Below the pieces are notes generated by a model. It saw only the letters and a program-made list of their open reading frames with translations, had not been told where the DNA came from and made no database searches. This document shows positions 7,187 through 14,892 of a stretch of 42,367 bases of DNA, in pieces. Source of the DNA: an uncultured Desulfobacterales bacterium (GTDB lineage: Bacteria; Desulfobacterota; Desulfobacteria; Desulfobacterales; JAFDCJ01); assembly GCA_945787595.1 (NCBI GenBank), contig CALZJV010000001.1:1-42367 (forward strand). Direction: 5' to 3'. Each line of letters begins with the position of its first letter. Positions within the stretch are counted from its first letter, which is position 1. The position numbers were made by a program, and so were the translations under genes.

Positions 7187-8566
7187 TTACACGTTAAGCC
7201 CTAATTTTCCAGGATTTAGGATGGCATTCGGATCAAAAAGATCTTTCAGGTCATTCATTACCTTCATAAAAACGGGATCATGCTCCAAGCCCATGTAAGC
7301 GGCCTTGGACATCCCCACGCCATGCTCACCTGTCAAAGTGCCCCCCAGCTCGATGGCCAGTTTGTATAAATCCGCCTCAACCTGTTTTACCTTTTTGACC
7401 TCCTCCGGGTCGGTTCCGTCATAGACGATCACCGGGTGAATGTTTCCATCCCCGGCGTGAGCGACCGTAGCAATCATGATTCCGCTGCGCTCACTAATCG
7501 CCATCACCGTTTCCAGCATATCCGCCACTTTGCTGATGGGCACCACGATATCTTCGGCCAGGACATTGTAGTTTAAACGGGTCAGTACGCCGTAAATCGC
7601 CTTACGGGCAGCCCACAGCTTTTCAGCCTCTTCGACCGTCGATGCCTTGGCAATCTTGCCGGCGCCATTGCTTTGCAGCGCCTCGATAATGACCGCCATT
7701 TGTCCATCCACTTCATGTTGGGTGAAACCGTCGGTTTCCACCAGCAGCATAGCCGCCACTTCCGGTAAATCAAGATCTGTTGCTTTGTTAACCGCCTGCA
7801 AACTCGGGCTGTCCATCAGTTCAAGCACGCTGGGAATAATCCCGCAGCGCATGATGGCACCGACAGCCTTGCCCGCCTGGGGCAGGGATTCGAATGTTGC
7901 CGTACACGTCATTGTGGCCTGGGGCAGGGGATTGATTTTCAGAGATATTTCAGTCACCACTCCCAGCGTACCTTCCGAACCGACAAAAAGCCGGGTTAAA
8001 TCATATCCGGAAACGCATTTCATGGTCTTGGACCCGGTGTGCAGAATTGACCCATCCGGCAGCACGACCTCAAGATCCAGCACATAATCCCGGGTCGTCC
8101 CATATTTGGCGCCTTTGACCCCTCCGGCATTGGTCGCGACATTGCCGCCGATGGTGGCCACCTTGCCGGAGGCAGGATTGGGCGGGAAAAAAAATCCGGT
8201 GTCGGCCAACTCGTGATTCAAATCATCGAATACCACCCCGGGCTGTACCATCACCTGCCGATCTTCGATGCTTATGGCCAGAATCTTGTTCATGCGGCTC
8301 ATATCGAGCACGATACCGCCCTGCCGTGGAACGGCCGAACCGGTCAGCGAGGTGCCGGCCCCGCGCGGGGTGACCGGAATCTTATATGTGTTGGCCAGCT
8401 TCAGAACAGCCGCAACCTGCTCTGTGGTTTGAACCCAGACGGCTGCTTCCGGCCGCTGGTTGAGTCCCGACGAATCATAGCTGAAACTGACCAGATCGAT
8501 CAGGGCATCCGTAAAGTTATCTTCACCAACAATAGCGACCAATGATCCTATAATTTTCGTATCCAT
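7187..8566 (-). CDS. GlcD-like FAD-linked 2-hydroxyacid dehydrogenase
   Basis: This 459-residue protein has a PCMH-type FAD-binding domain (VTPRGAGTSLTGSAVP, ATIGGNVATNAGG, FVGSEGTLGVVTEI) and the FAD-oxidase C-terminal domain. That domain has EDIVVP, HAGDGNIHP and GEHGVG, which include the metal- and substrate-binding histidines of the D-lactate/glycolate dehydrogenase family. Members oxidise a 2-hydroxyacid to a 2-oxoacid and pass electrons to an Fe-S partner. The ATG at 8566 follows AGGAAA with good spacing; an in-frame ATG at 8584 is less supported. It lies between the DRE-TIM metallolyase and the lipoyl carrier. The specific substrate cannot be read from the sequence. Confidence 0.87.
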   Translation of the reverse strand: MDTKIIGSLVAIVGEDNFTDALIDLVSFSYDSSGLNQRPEAAVWVQTTEQVAAVLKLANTYKIPVTPRGAGTSLTGSAVPRQGGIVLDMSRMNKILAISIEDRQVMVQPGVVFDDLNHELADTGFFFPPNPASGKVATIGGNVATNAGGVKGAKYGTTRDYVLDLEVVLPDGSILHTGSKTMKCVSGYDLTRLFVGSEGTLGVVTEISLKINPLPQATMTCTATFESLPQAGKAVGAIMRCGIIPSVLELMDSPSLQAVNKATDLDLPEVAAMLLVETDGFTQHEVDGQMAVIIEALQSNGAGKIAKASTVEEAEKLWAARKAIYGVLTRLNYNVLAEDIVVPISKVADMLETVMAISERSGIMIATVAHAGDGNIHPVIVYDGTDPEEVKKVKQVEADLYKLAIELGGTLTGEHGVGMSKAAYMGLEHDPVFMKVMNDLKDLFDPNAILNPGKLGLNV

Positions 8567-8604
8567 TTGCTTTTTCCTGAACATCTCAGGCTGAATTCAG
8601 CCCA

Positions 8605-9840
8605 TTAAGCTTTGAATTCCCGGACAATTTCGGCGAATTCGTCTTCGGTGAGAACGCGTTTCAGATCGTGCGACTTTTGCTTCACCGCCTGCAATACGGG
8701 CATTGCCAAACCCGGATCGAGATCGATACCCAGTTTTTTAGACCACAGCTCGACATTATCAAGCCCGCTCTTTTTGCCCATCAAGATGTTGGGTGCCTCA
8801 TGCCCCACAAAATCAGGATGAACCGGATATACGATGGTGGGGTCGGATTCAAAAACATTCTTAAACCAGCCGGTGACGATCCCTGATTCAATGTTATACG
8901 AATTTTTGCCGATAAAGGGTCGATTGGGGGGCACTTCAAATCCTGACAGCTCCTGGACGAGCGCCGCCAGTTCATTGAGCTTGCTGAAATCTATACCTAC
9001 GTCGATGCCGTACATCGTCAGCAGCGCTAGGACGGTTTCTTCCATGGGCGTGTTGCCCGCCCGCTCCCCGATTCCAAGGACCGTGGTGTGAATGACCTCC
9101 GCTCCGGCAAGAACGGCGTTGATAGTATTGGCAACTCCCATACCAAAATCGGGATGGAAATGAACTTCGATCGGTTTGGATATGCGTGCTTTTACTTTTT
9201 TTGCAAAATAGGTTGCTGCCTGGGGAGAAAGTACACCGAAGGTGTCCACCAGGGTAAAAGCATCCATATGGCCTTCAACCGCAACACGATCCACCAGATC
9301 CAGTAACCAGTCTATATCGGACCGCGTGGCATCAATTGTGAAAAAAACGGTCTTAAGCCCTGCGCTTTTAGCAGCAGAGGTGGCGGTAATCGAAAGTTCG
9401 ATGGCTTTCTCCAAAGGCCACTTATACCCCTTCTCGATGAGGTGCCTACTTGATGGGATTTCGATGACAATTCCGTCTACCCCGCAATCGGCGGCCAGTT
9501 CGACGTCCGGCACCATACAGCGTGAAAAACAGAAAATTTCCGAACTCAAATTCCGTTTCACAATCTCTCTGAGTGCTGCTTCATCATTGGGGGATACGGC
9601 CGGCATTCCAGCTTCAATCCGATGGATACCGACCTCGGCCAGTTTTTCGGCGATTCGTATTTTATCGTCTTTGGTAAATATCACCCCGGCCTGCTGCTCT
9701 CCATCCCGCAGCGTAATGTCATGCACTTTCACCTGCGGCGGCAGGTTAAAATCCTTGGTGACTTCTTCCAGGTAGTTCCAGTGGCTGACGTACCAGTTAT
9801 CTGTTTTCCAAGGGTGTGCCGGATCAATTTTTGTTTTCAT
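8605..9840 (-). CDS. DRE-TIM metallolyase, isopropylmalate/homocitrate-synthase-like
   Basis: This 411-residue protein is an HMGL-like TIM barrel. It has the metal- and base-binding HDITLRDGEQQ (about 40-50), the metal ligands in VHFHPDFG (about 226-233) and GIGERAGNTPMEE (about 256-268). The family condenses an acyl-CoA with a 2-oxoacid (2-isopropylmalate, citramalate, homocitrate, Re-citrate) or runs the related lyase reaction. It lacks the C-terminal LeuA regulatory domain of full-length LeuA (about 510 residues). The start follows GGAGG. It is the first gene of the operon with its own promoter at 9982-10011. Its product or substrate may be the acid handled by the adjacent FAD dehydrogenase (inference). 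Confidence 0.82.
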   Translation of the reverse strand: MKTKIDPAHPWKTDNWYVSHWNYLEEVTKDFNLPPQVKVHDITLRDGEQQAGVIFTKDDKIRIAEKLAEVGIHRIEAGMPAVSPNDEAALREIVKRNLSSEIFCFSRCMVPDVELAADCGVDGIVIEIPSSRHLIEKGYKWPLEKAIELSITATSAAKSAGLKTVFFTIDATRSDIDWLLDLVDRVAVEGHMDAFTLVDTFGVLSPQAATYFAKKVKARISKPIEVHFHPDFGMGVANTINAVLAGAEVIHTTVLGIGERAGNTPMEETVLALLTMYGIDVGIDFSKLNELAALVQELSGFEVPPNRPFIGKNSYNIESGIVTGWFKNVFESDPTIVYPVHPDFVGHEAPNILMGKKSGLDNVELWSKKLGIDLDPGLAMPVLQAVKQKSHDLKRVLTEDEFAEIVREFKA

Positions 9841-9952
9841 TTGTATGTCCTCCGATCTGTTTTGCTGCAGTTTTGTTTTTATAAACAGGATGTGATCCCA
9901 CTATAGTAGAACTGAGACGGCCTGAGGTCTAATCTCAATTTTGGCGATTTGA

Positions 9953-9968
9953 ACCGGAATTAACCGGT
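9953..9968. promoter_or_regulatory. operator-like inverted repeat downstream of the redox-operon promoter
   Basis: ACCGG-AATTAA-CCGGT is a perfect inverted repeat. Read on the minus strand it contains ACCGGTTAATTC, identical to 12 bases at 11053-11064 on the other side of the XRE-cupin gene. It lies just downstream of the predicted -10 box, where a repressor would block transcription. Binding by the XRE-cupin protein is inferred. Confidence 0.5.
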
Positions 9969-9981
9969 CGGTCCGTATAAT

Positions 9982-10011
9982 TCTATATGTGAATTTATTC
10001 TTCCCTGTCAA
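9982..10011 (-). promoter_or_regulatory. sigma70-type promoter of the minus-strand redox operon
   Basis: On the minus strand, TTGACA (10011-10006) is followed after 18 bases by TATAGA (9987-9982), close to the sigma70 consensus. The leader to the first gene is about 140 bases. The rest of the 9841-10239 gap holds the operator-like repeat at 9953-9968 and the repeat-like stretch at 10132-10214, and otherwise nothing I recognise. Confidence 0.6.
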
Positions 10012-10131
10012 TATTTTTTTATTTAAATGGATTTTTTTTATTGACAGCGGAATTTGCATGGGAGCTAAGTTTTATGAAATGTTCGGGTGAAAGAGGTAGC
10101 GGCGGATTGGACCGCACCCTGCAGTAAGTTA

Positions 10132-10214
10132 CGGGGAATGCGCTCACTATTTCCGTTCACCAAAGGGGTACGATGCCTCACCATTTGTAAGAATCATGAA
10201 GTTGAGATTCCCCG
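10132..10214. repeat. long-loop inverted repeat in the gap before the XRE gene
   Basis: CGGGGAAT (10132-10139) and ATTCCCCG (10207-10214) form an 8-base perfect inverted repeat about 67 bases apart, inside a 228-base stretch without a gene. The arrangement resembles dispersed intergenic repeats or a degraded small element. There is no sign of a transposase or of a structured RNA with a known motif. Confidence 0.3.
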
Positions 10215-10239
10215 CGGCTCGACAAACCAGGGGATAACC

Positions 10240-10866
10240 CTAAAAAGAGGGGGGCGTCAGAATCCAGATAACTTCAATCGTGTCACCCTCTAAGGCACGC
10301 CAGGAATGCGCCACATGGGCCGGATAATAGATCGTGTCACCTTCCGCCAGGCGATAAACGTCCTCACCGACACATAGTTCGAGCTTTCCTTTCACCACAA
10401 AGCACATTTTTTCACCGGGGGAATCAAGCATCGGTTCGCTGCCGGAATTTTCTCCCGCTTTAACTCGCATGTACATGACTTCCAATTGGCGCTTCATATC
10501 CGGCGTCAATAAATCATAGACCACCTTCGATCCGGGCAGTGCCAAGCGCTTTCGCTTATCGGCACGAACAACAGAGACCTCATTTCTGTAAATAGTTTTT
10601 TCGACAGGATGATTTGTAATGCCGTCTTGGTAGCCCCAGTTAGATTCATTTTCGTTTCCGTTGGGGAAAAGATTCACAACGCTGTAGCCAAACTCGGCCG
10701 CAATCTTTTTCAGGGAAGTAATTGAAGGCTCGGTGTTGCCGCGCTCAATCTGGCTGAGAAAACTTTTAGAAAGTCCTGTCTTTGCTGAGAATTTTTCAAG
10801 CGTTAACTGACGCTTCTGTCTTTCAGCGCGAATCCTTTTGCCCAAATCAATCAAAGTCGTAGGCAT
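10240..10866 (-). CDS. XRE-family transcriptional regulator with C-terminal cupin
   Basis: This 208-residue protein has an N-terminal helix-turn-helix of the XRE type (about 8-62; LTLEKFSAKTGLSKSFLSQIERG). A C-terminal cupin sensor domain follows (about 130-205; SPGEKMCFVVKGKLEL, then AEGDTIYYPAHVAHSW). XRE-cupin proteins sense a small ligand or metal and control nearby catabolic genes. The start has a GAGGAG site. The gene lies between the minus-strand redox operon and the divergent plus-strand catabolic operon. A shared inverted-repeat motif flanks it on both sides, so it is the natural candidate regulator of both. Ligand unknown. Confidence 0.88.
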   Translation of the reverse strand: MPTTLIDLGKRIRAERQKRQLTLEKFSAKTGLSKSFLSQIERGNTEPSITSLKKIAAEFGYSVVNLFPNGNENESNWGYQDGITNHPVEKTIYRNEVSVVRADKRKRLALPGSKVVYDLLTPDMKRQLEVMYMRVKAGENSGSEPMLDSPGEKMCFVVKGKLELCVGEDVYRLAEGDTIYYPAHVAHSWRALEGDTIEVIWILTPPSF

Positions 10867-10905
10867 GCATCCATCTCCTCGCTCAATACCGAAAATTACG
10901 AATAA

Positions 10906-10932
10906 GGTATATTTTGATTTTCAGTTTGTCAA
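10906..10932 (-). promoter_or_regulatory. weak promoter candidate for the XRE-cupin gene
   Basis: On the minus strand TTGACA (10932-10927) is followed after 15 bases by TATACC (10911-10906). The spacer is shorter than the usual 17, so the call is tentative. It lies about 40 bases before the start codon. Confidence 0.35.
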
Positions 10933-11053
10933 ATCGATCTAATTAAATCAAGATTAATTTAATACGGGCAGTCTTTTTTTCTCAGGGGAAATATTTTTAA
11001 GTCAACGCTGTCCAAGGAAAATCAGCCGTCCATGGTCCCGTCCTGATTCGACA

Positions 11054-11072
11054 CCGGTTAATTCTTAACCGA
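11054..11072. promoter_or_regulatory. operator candidate, long palindrome
   Basis: CGGTTAA-TTC-TTAACCG (11055-11071) is a perfect 7-base-arm palindrome. Its left part, ACCGGTTAATTC, recurs on the minus strand at the redox-operon promoter. Its right part, read in reverse complement as TCGGTTAAGAAT, recurs exactly at 11291-11302. A related site is at 32149-32169. The repetition at promoters supports a shared regulator. Confidence 0.55.
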
Positions 11073-11208
11073 CCACTTTTTTTAAAATACCATTATTACT
11101 GCCAGATAAAATTATTTATCCTGCAGGCTATGAATCATTTTCATCAGGAGCGGCTATCGATTTAGGGCCCCCTAACACGGACAAGGTGTTCCGACGGATT
11201 ACTCCTAT

Positions 11209-11251
11209 AGTGAATTATTTTCTTGACATCGTACTTCCCCGCTGTTAATAG
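11209..11251 (+). promoter_or_regulatory. sigma70-type promoter module of the M24/SDR operon
   Basis: TTGACA (11223-11228), a 17-base spacer and TAATAG (11246-11251) make a good sigma70 promoter. The 40 bases at 11209-11248 match 32011-32050, upstream of the ABC-transporter operon, at 33 of 40 positions without gaps. A half copy of the GntR-like site, TTGTCTG, follows at 11270-11276. The leader to the M24 start is about 170 bases. Confidence 0.65.
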
Positions 11252-11290
11252 AATCCGGTAAACACCCGATTGTCTGCAGGGCCGGACCGT

Positions 11291-11302
11291 TCGGTTAAGA
11301 AT
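11291..11302. promoter_or_regulatory. half-site of the XRE-island operator
   Basis: TCGGTTAAGAAT is identical to the reverse complement of the right side of the palindrome at 11054-11072. It lies about 40 bases downstream of the -10 box, where binding could repress the M24/SDR operon. Confidence 0.4.
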
Positions 11303-11427
11303 ACTTATTGGGCTGGAATTAAGCCCAGTCTTCGGTTACCTTTTTCTTTTCAACCTATCGTCCAGCAAATCCAGCTTGTTGCAGTTGCTGGATCAATCTA
11401 AAAATAATTTCTATAAGGAGGCCATCC

Positions 11428-12696
11428 ATGGGATACGAATTAGACACCTATTTTATCGAGAAAGCCCACAAAACAAGCCCGAGACGTCTGTACAGTCAGA
11501 CCGGTGCTGACTGGCAGTACCGGGTCGATTTTGAACGTCTGCGCCAGGAGCGGCTGCAGAAAACCCGTGACCAGATCGAAGCCTTTGACCTGGGGGCGCT
11601 GGTACTGTATGCCGGGGCCAACATCCGCTATGTCACCGGCTCTTATCAGGGCAACTGGAAGTACAACATCAACATCCGCTACGTGGTTCTGCCCCGCGGC
11701 GGTGAGCCGGTGCTGTTTGAGACCGCCGGTTCGGATATGCACTGTGCCCGCATCGATCTGCCCTGGATGGAAGATCGTGTGCGACCGGCCATCACCTGGC
11801 AGTGGGCCGAAGGCGCCGTGCCGCACATGGCCGGCAAAATGGTGGAAAGCGTACTGGAAGTGTTAAAGGAAAACGGGGTTGAAAAAGAGAAAATCGGCAT
11901 CGACAATACGGACATGCCCATGCTCCAGGCGTTCAAAGCGGCCGGCATCGACGTGGTCAATGGCTGGCCGGCCATGTCGGCTGCCCGGGTGGTCAAGACC
12001 AGCGACGAAATCGAACTGCTCAAGCAGGCATCGTCCATCGGCGATGCAGCCATGTGGAAGATCAAGTACGAATGGCTCAAGCCCGGGGTGACCGAGCGCT
12101 ACATCGAGGCCAAGGTGCACGAGTTTATGCTTACCAGCGGCTGTGAGATCATCTACGACATCATTGTGGCCTCGGGTGGCAACACCAGCCCCTACCGGCG
12201 CTGGGCCACCGACAAGATTATCCGCCAGGGGGATCTGGTGATCGTGGACATCAACGCGGTGGGACCATCGGGCTATTTTATCGACTTTGTGCGCTGTTTT
12301 AAGGTAGCGTCCAAGATGACCCAGCAGGAGATCGACCTGTACCGCGAGGTATACGATTCCATGTACGCCGGTCTGGACAAGCTGCGCCCGGGCAACACCT
12401 CCGCCGATGTGGCCGCCTGCTTTCCCAAATACGACGACGACAAGTACGGCACCGTGACCCTGCAGCAGTTTGCCCACAGCATCGGCATCACGCTGTATGA
12501 GGGCATGTGGATCTCGCGGGCCTACTCCCTCGATTACCCTGCCGAAATCAAGGAGAACATGTACTTTGCCATCGAAACCTTTGCCGGTCATCCGGGACTT
12601 CCCCAGACCTGCCGGCTGGAGGAAAATGTGCTGGTCTCGGCCGACGGGCCGGTGGTATTTACCTTGATGGAACATATGCAGGAAGCCATAGAATAA
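11428..12696 (+). CDS. M24 family metallohydrolase (creatinase/aminopeptidase P fold)
   Basis: This 422-residue protein has a creatinase-type N-terminal domain (to about 185) and a pita-bread M24 domain. Probable metal ligands are Asp 274 (VIVDINAVG), Asp 286 (GYFIDFVRC), the His in FAHSIGI, and Glu residues in FAIETFAG and CRLEEN. Family members include creatinase, ectoine hydrolase and Xaa-Pro peptidases; the exact substrate is not clear. The start follows TAAGGAGG. It heads a plus-strand operon with SDR and cupin genes. Its codons look richer in G/C at third positions than those of its neighbours, which suggests a separate origin. Confidence 0.82.
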   Translation: MGYELDTYFIEKAHKTSPRRLYSQTGADWQYRVDFERLRQERLQKTRDQIEAFDLGALVLYAGANIRYVTGSYQGNWKYNINIRYVVLPRGGEPVLFETAGSDMHCARIDLPWMEDRVRPAITWQWAEGAVPHMAGKMVESVLEVLKENGVEKEKIGIDNTDMPMLQAFKAAGIDVVNGWPAMSAARVVKTSDEIELLKQASSIGDAAMWKIKYEWLKPGVTERYIEAKVHEFMLTSGCEIIYDIIVASGGNTSPYRRWATDKIIRQGDLVIVDINAVGPSGYFIDFVRCFKVASKMTQQEIDLYREVYDSMYAGLDKLRPGNTSADVAACFPKYDDDKYGTVTLQQFAHSIGITLYEGMWISRAYSLDYPAEIKENMYFAIETFAGHPGLPQTCRLEENVLVSADGPVVFTLMEHMQEAIE

Positions 12697-12712
12697 CTTG
12701 CGAGAACAACGA

Positions 12713-13483
12713 ATGGACAACAAATGGAAAAGCTTTGGTCTTGAAGATCAGGTCGCCATCGTCTCCGGTGCGTCAGCGGGAATCGGTCGAACCCTTGCTG
12801 TCGCGCTGGGTGAAGCGGGTGCCCATGTCGCTTTAGCCAGCCGCAATCAAACCACATTGGACGAGGTTGCGTCCGAGATCGAAACATTGGGCCGCCAGGC
12901 CCTGGTTGTTCCGACCGACCTCACTGACGTGGGCCAGATTCGCGCCATGGTCACCAAGGTCCATGCCAGATTCGGAAAAATCGATATCCTGATCAACAAC
13001 GCTGCCTGGACCGCCACGGTGGAAGCCTTGCAGGTGACCGAGGAGCAATGGGACCGGACCCTGGACACCAGTCTAAAGGCCCAGTTCTTTCTGGCTCAGG
13101 CGGTTGCACCGATCATGATAAATCAGGGCTATGGTAAAATTGTAAACCTGGGATCCAACCTGGCCGAAGTTGCTTTCCGGGGGCGATCGGTTTATTCGGC
13201 CGCCAAGGCCGGTGTGCATCATCTAACCCGCGCCTTGGCCAATGAATGGGCCTCCAAAGGTATCCATGTCAATTCCGTCGCCCCGTGTATTACGGAAACA
13301 CCGACGCGTCGCGAATTGTTCGAAAAACCCGGTTATAAGGATTGGGCCCTTGAACAACTACCCATCGGACGCTGGGCCCAGCCTGAGGATCTCATCGGGG
13401 CCACGTTATTTTTATGCAGCTCCCTGTCGGAGATGGTCGTCGGTCATATCCTGATGGTAGACGGCGGCTGGACCATTCATTGA
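12713..13483 (+). CDS. SDR-family oxidoreductase 1
   Basis: This 256-residue classical short-chain dehydrogenase has the cofactor loop GASAGIG, NNAA, the catalytic Ser in VNLGSNLAE and YSAAK, and ends with VDGGW. It is expected to oxidise or reduce a hydroxy/keto group with NAD(P). ATG 12713 is preferred over an upstream TTG, although its ribosome site is weak. It begins 16 bases after the M24 gene and is probably in the same operon. An Arg after the fold's first strand (ASRNQ) hints at NADP preference, but this is not decisive. Confidence 0.85.
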   Translation: MDNKWKSFGLEDQVAIVSGASAGIGRTLAVALGEAGAHVALASRNQTTLDEVASEIETLGRQALVVPTDLTDVGQIRAMVTKVHARFGKIDILINNAAWTATVEALQVTEEQWDRTLDTSLKAQFFLAQAVAPIMINQGYGKIVNLGSNLAEVAFRGRSVYSAAKAGVHHLTRALANEWASKGIHVNSVAPCITETPTRRELFEKPGYKDWALEQLPIGRWAQPEDLIGATLFLCSSLSEMVVGHILMVDGGWTIH

Positions 13484-13542
13484 CGGAGACCTAAATTTCA
13501 GACACTTAACAAAAAAACGTTTCACGCCAAAGGGATAAAACA

Positions 13543-13938
13543 ATGGGAAAGACCTATGTCGTACCACTCAAGGACGCCGTGACAGGCGTGTTGCATGGCA
13601 AAGCCGGTACCTTCAGGGTGCTTATCGATGAAGAAATCAGCGGAGCCCGACATTTTTCACTGCTGGTAAATACCATGAATGCCGGTGTCGAAGGCAGCTG
13701 GCACAAACACGATGATAACGAACATTGCTGGTACATCCTGTCCGGTCACGGAACCATGTTTATAGCAGACGAATCTTTTGAAATCGGACCGGAAATGGCT
13801 GTGTTCGCACCGGCAAACATCCTCCATAAGATTGATGTGGCCCCGGATGAGGATCTTACCTATGTGTTGATTTATGCACCACCGGGACCTGAAAAGCTTC
13901 TAAAAGCCAACGGCGAACACGCCTTTGACAAAAAATAG
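13543..13938 (+). CDS. single-domain cupin protein
   Basis: This 131-residue protein is a small cupin. Motif 1 is SWHKHDDNEHCWYILSGHG, with His and Glu as likely metal ligands; motif 2 is MAVFAPANILHKID. Such proteins act as isomerases, lyases, dioxygenases or ligand-binding proteins. It lies 59 bases after SDR 1 and before SDR 2, so it probably acts on the same compound. No specific reaction can be named. Confidence 0.75.
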   Translation: MGKTYVVPLKDAVTGVLHGKAGTFRVLIDEEISGARHFSLLVNTMNAGVEGSWHKHDDNEHCWYILSGHGTMFIADESFEIGPEMAVFAPANILHKIDVAPDEDLTYVLIYAPPGPEKLLKANGEHAFDKK

Positions 13939-14031
13939 CTTTTCAGCGCAACCCGCCGGGGTCGCTGCCGGAAGTCAGTAATTAAGAAAACATAAAAACA
14001 GTTCATAAAGAGTTAAAGCGGGCCATCGGAT

Positions 14032-14799
14032 ATGGGATCCAAACGTCTGGAAGGAAAACGTGCCGTCATTACCGGTGCCGGCGGCGGAATTGCTGTTGCT
14101 ACGGCCCTGGCTTTTACAGCGGAAGGAGCCGCTGTCTCCCTTGCCGATCTGCATCCGGCCGGTGTTGAAAAAGCCGTGGCAAGAGTTGTCTCCCAAGGCG
14201 GAAAGGCCAAGGCCTTTGTCATTGATGTCACCTCCCGGAAGGCAGTGGCATCTCTGATGTCCGGTGCCGAGGCTTTCATGGGGGGCATTGATATCCTGGT
14301 GACCTGTGCCGGCGGCTACAAAGCCTATGCCGGGTTTGAAGAAATCAGTGAAGAAGACTGGGACCGGGTCATCGATGTCAATCTGAAAAGTGTCTACCTG
14401 TGCTGCAAGTCCGTGCTCCCTTACATGAAGACCAGGGGATGGGGGCGAATCATCAACCTGGGTTCTCTGGCCGGCCGCAGCACCAGCGCCGGCACCTCAC
14501 CCGCCCACTATGCTGCGGCCAAAGCAGCGGTATCGATGCTGACCCAATACATTGCTAAAGATATGGGCCCGCACGGCATCACTGCCAATACGATTGCCCC
14601 GGGTACCACCTTGACCGAACGGGTGAAAAATCTGCTGACGCCCGAAAAAGAAGAACTGTTTACCGGCGCTTGTCCCCTGGGCCGATTGGCTCAACCCGAG
14701 GAAATTTCGGACGTGATCACATTTCTGGCCAGTGATGAAAGCCGTTATATCACCGGCGCAACCATCGATGTCAACGGCGGCCGGTTGATGCTTGTCTAA
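14032..14799 (+). CDS. SDR-family oxidoreductase 2
   Basis: This 255-residue classical SDR has the cofactor loop GAGGGIA (a variant of GxxxGIG), an Asp after strand 2 (LADLHPAG, suggesting NAD), the NNAG-position variant TCAGG, catalytic Ser in NLGSLAG and YAAAK, and the C-terminal VNGG. It belongs to the 3-oxoacyl-ACP reductase-like group that includes many hydroxyacid and sugar dehydrogenases. The spacing to the preceding cupin is about 90 bases. Confidence 0.84.
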   Translation: MGSKRLEGKRAVITGAGGGIAVATALAFTAEGAAVSLADLHPAGVEKAVARVVSQGGKAKAFVIDVTSRKAVASLMSGAEAFMGGIDILVTCAGGYKAYAGFEEISEEDWDRVIDVNLKSVYLCCKSVLPYMKTRGWGRIINLGSLAGRSTSAGTSPAHYAAAKAAVSMLTQYIAKDMGPHGITANTIAPGTTLTERVKNLLTPEKEELFTGACPLGRLAQPEEISDVITFLASDESRYITGATIDVNGGRLMLV

Positions 14800-14850
14800 C
14801 TGCTCGGAAATTGACAAATCGGCGCCGATTGATTTTATACTTCGGACAAT

Positions 14851-14880
14851 TTGAAATATCATATAACTTTTTGTTATTAT
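14851..14880 (+). promoter_or_regulatory. internal promoter before SDR 3
   Basis: TTGAAA (14851-14856), an 18-base AT-rich spacer and TATTAT (14875-14880) resemble a sigma70 promoter. The predicted start of transcription would be only a few bases before the SDR 3 ATG at 14893, which has no visible ribosome site. Confidence 0.45.
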
Positions 14881-14892
14881 AGAATAATATCA

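Larger units (their letters stand above)
10867..11427. other. 561-base divergent regulatory region
   Basis: This gap holds no gene. It contains a minus-strand promoter candidate for the XRE gene (10906-10932), a palindromic operator candidate (11054-11072), a plus-strand promoter (11209-11251), a half operator (11291-11302) and a small GGGCT/AGCCC inverted repeat at 11310-11326. It is AT-rich near the XRE gene. Its length and site density suggest complex control of the M24/SDR operon. Confidence 0.6.

Noticed and set aside
3271..9840. Direct identification as the sHdr sulfur-oxidation system
   Set aside because: HdrA and the typical sHdrC1B1A...C2B2 order are absent, and a GlcD-type enzyme and a cytochrome replace them.
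10087..10293. Small open frame before the XRE gene
   Set aside because: It overlaps the 3' end of the XRE-cupin gene in another frame and has no ribosome site.
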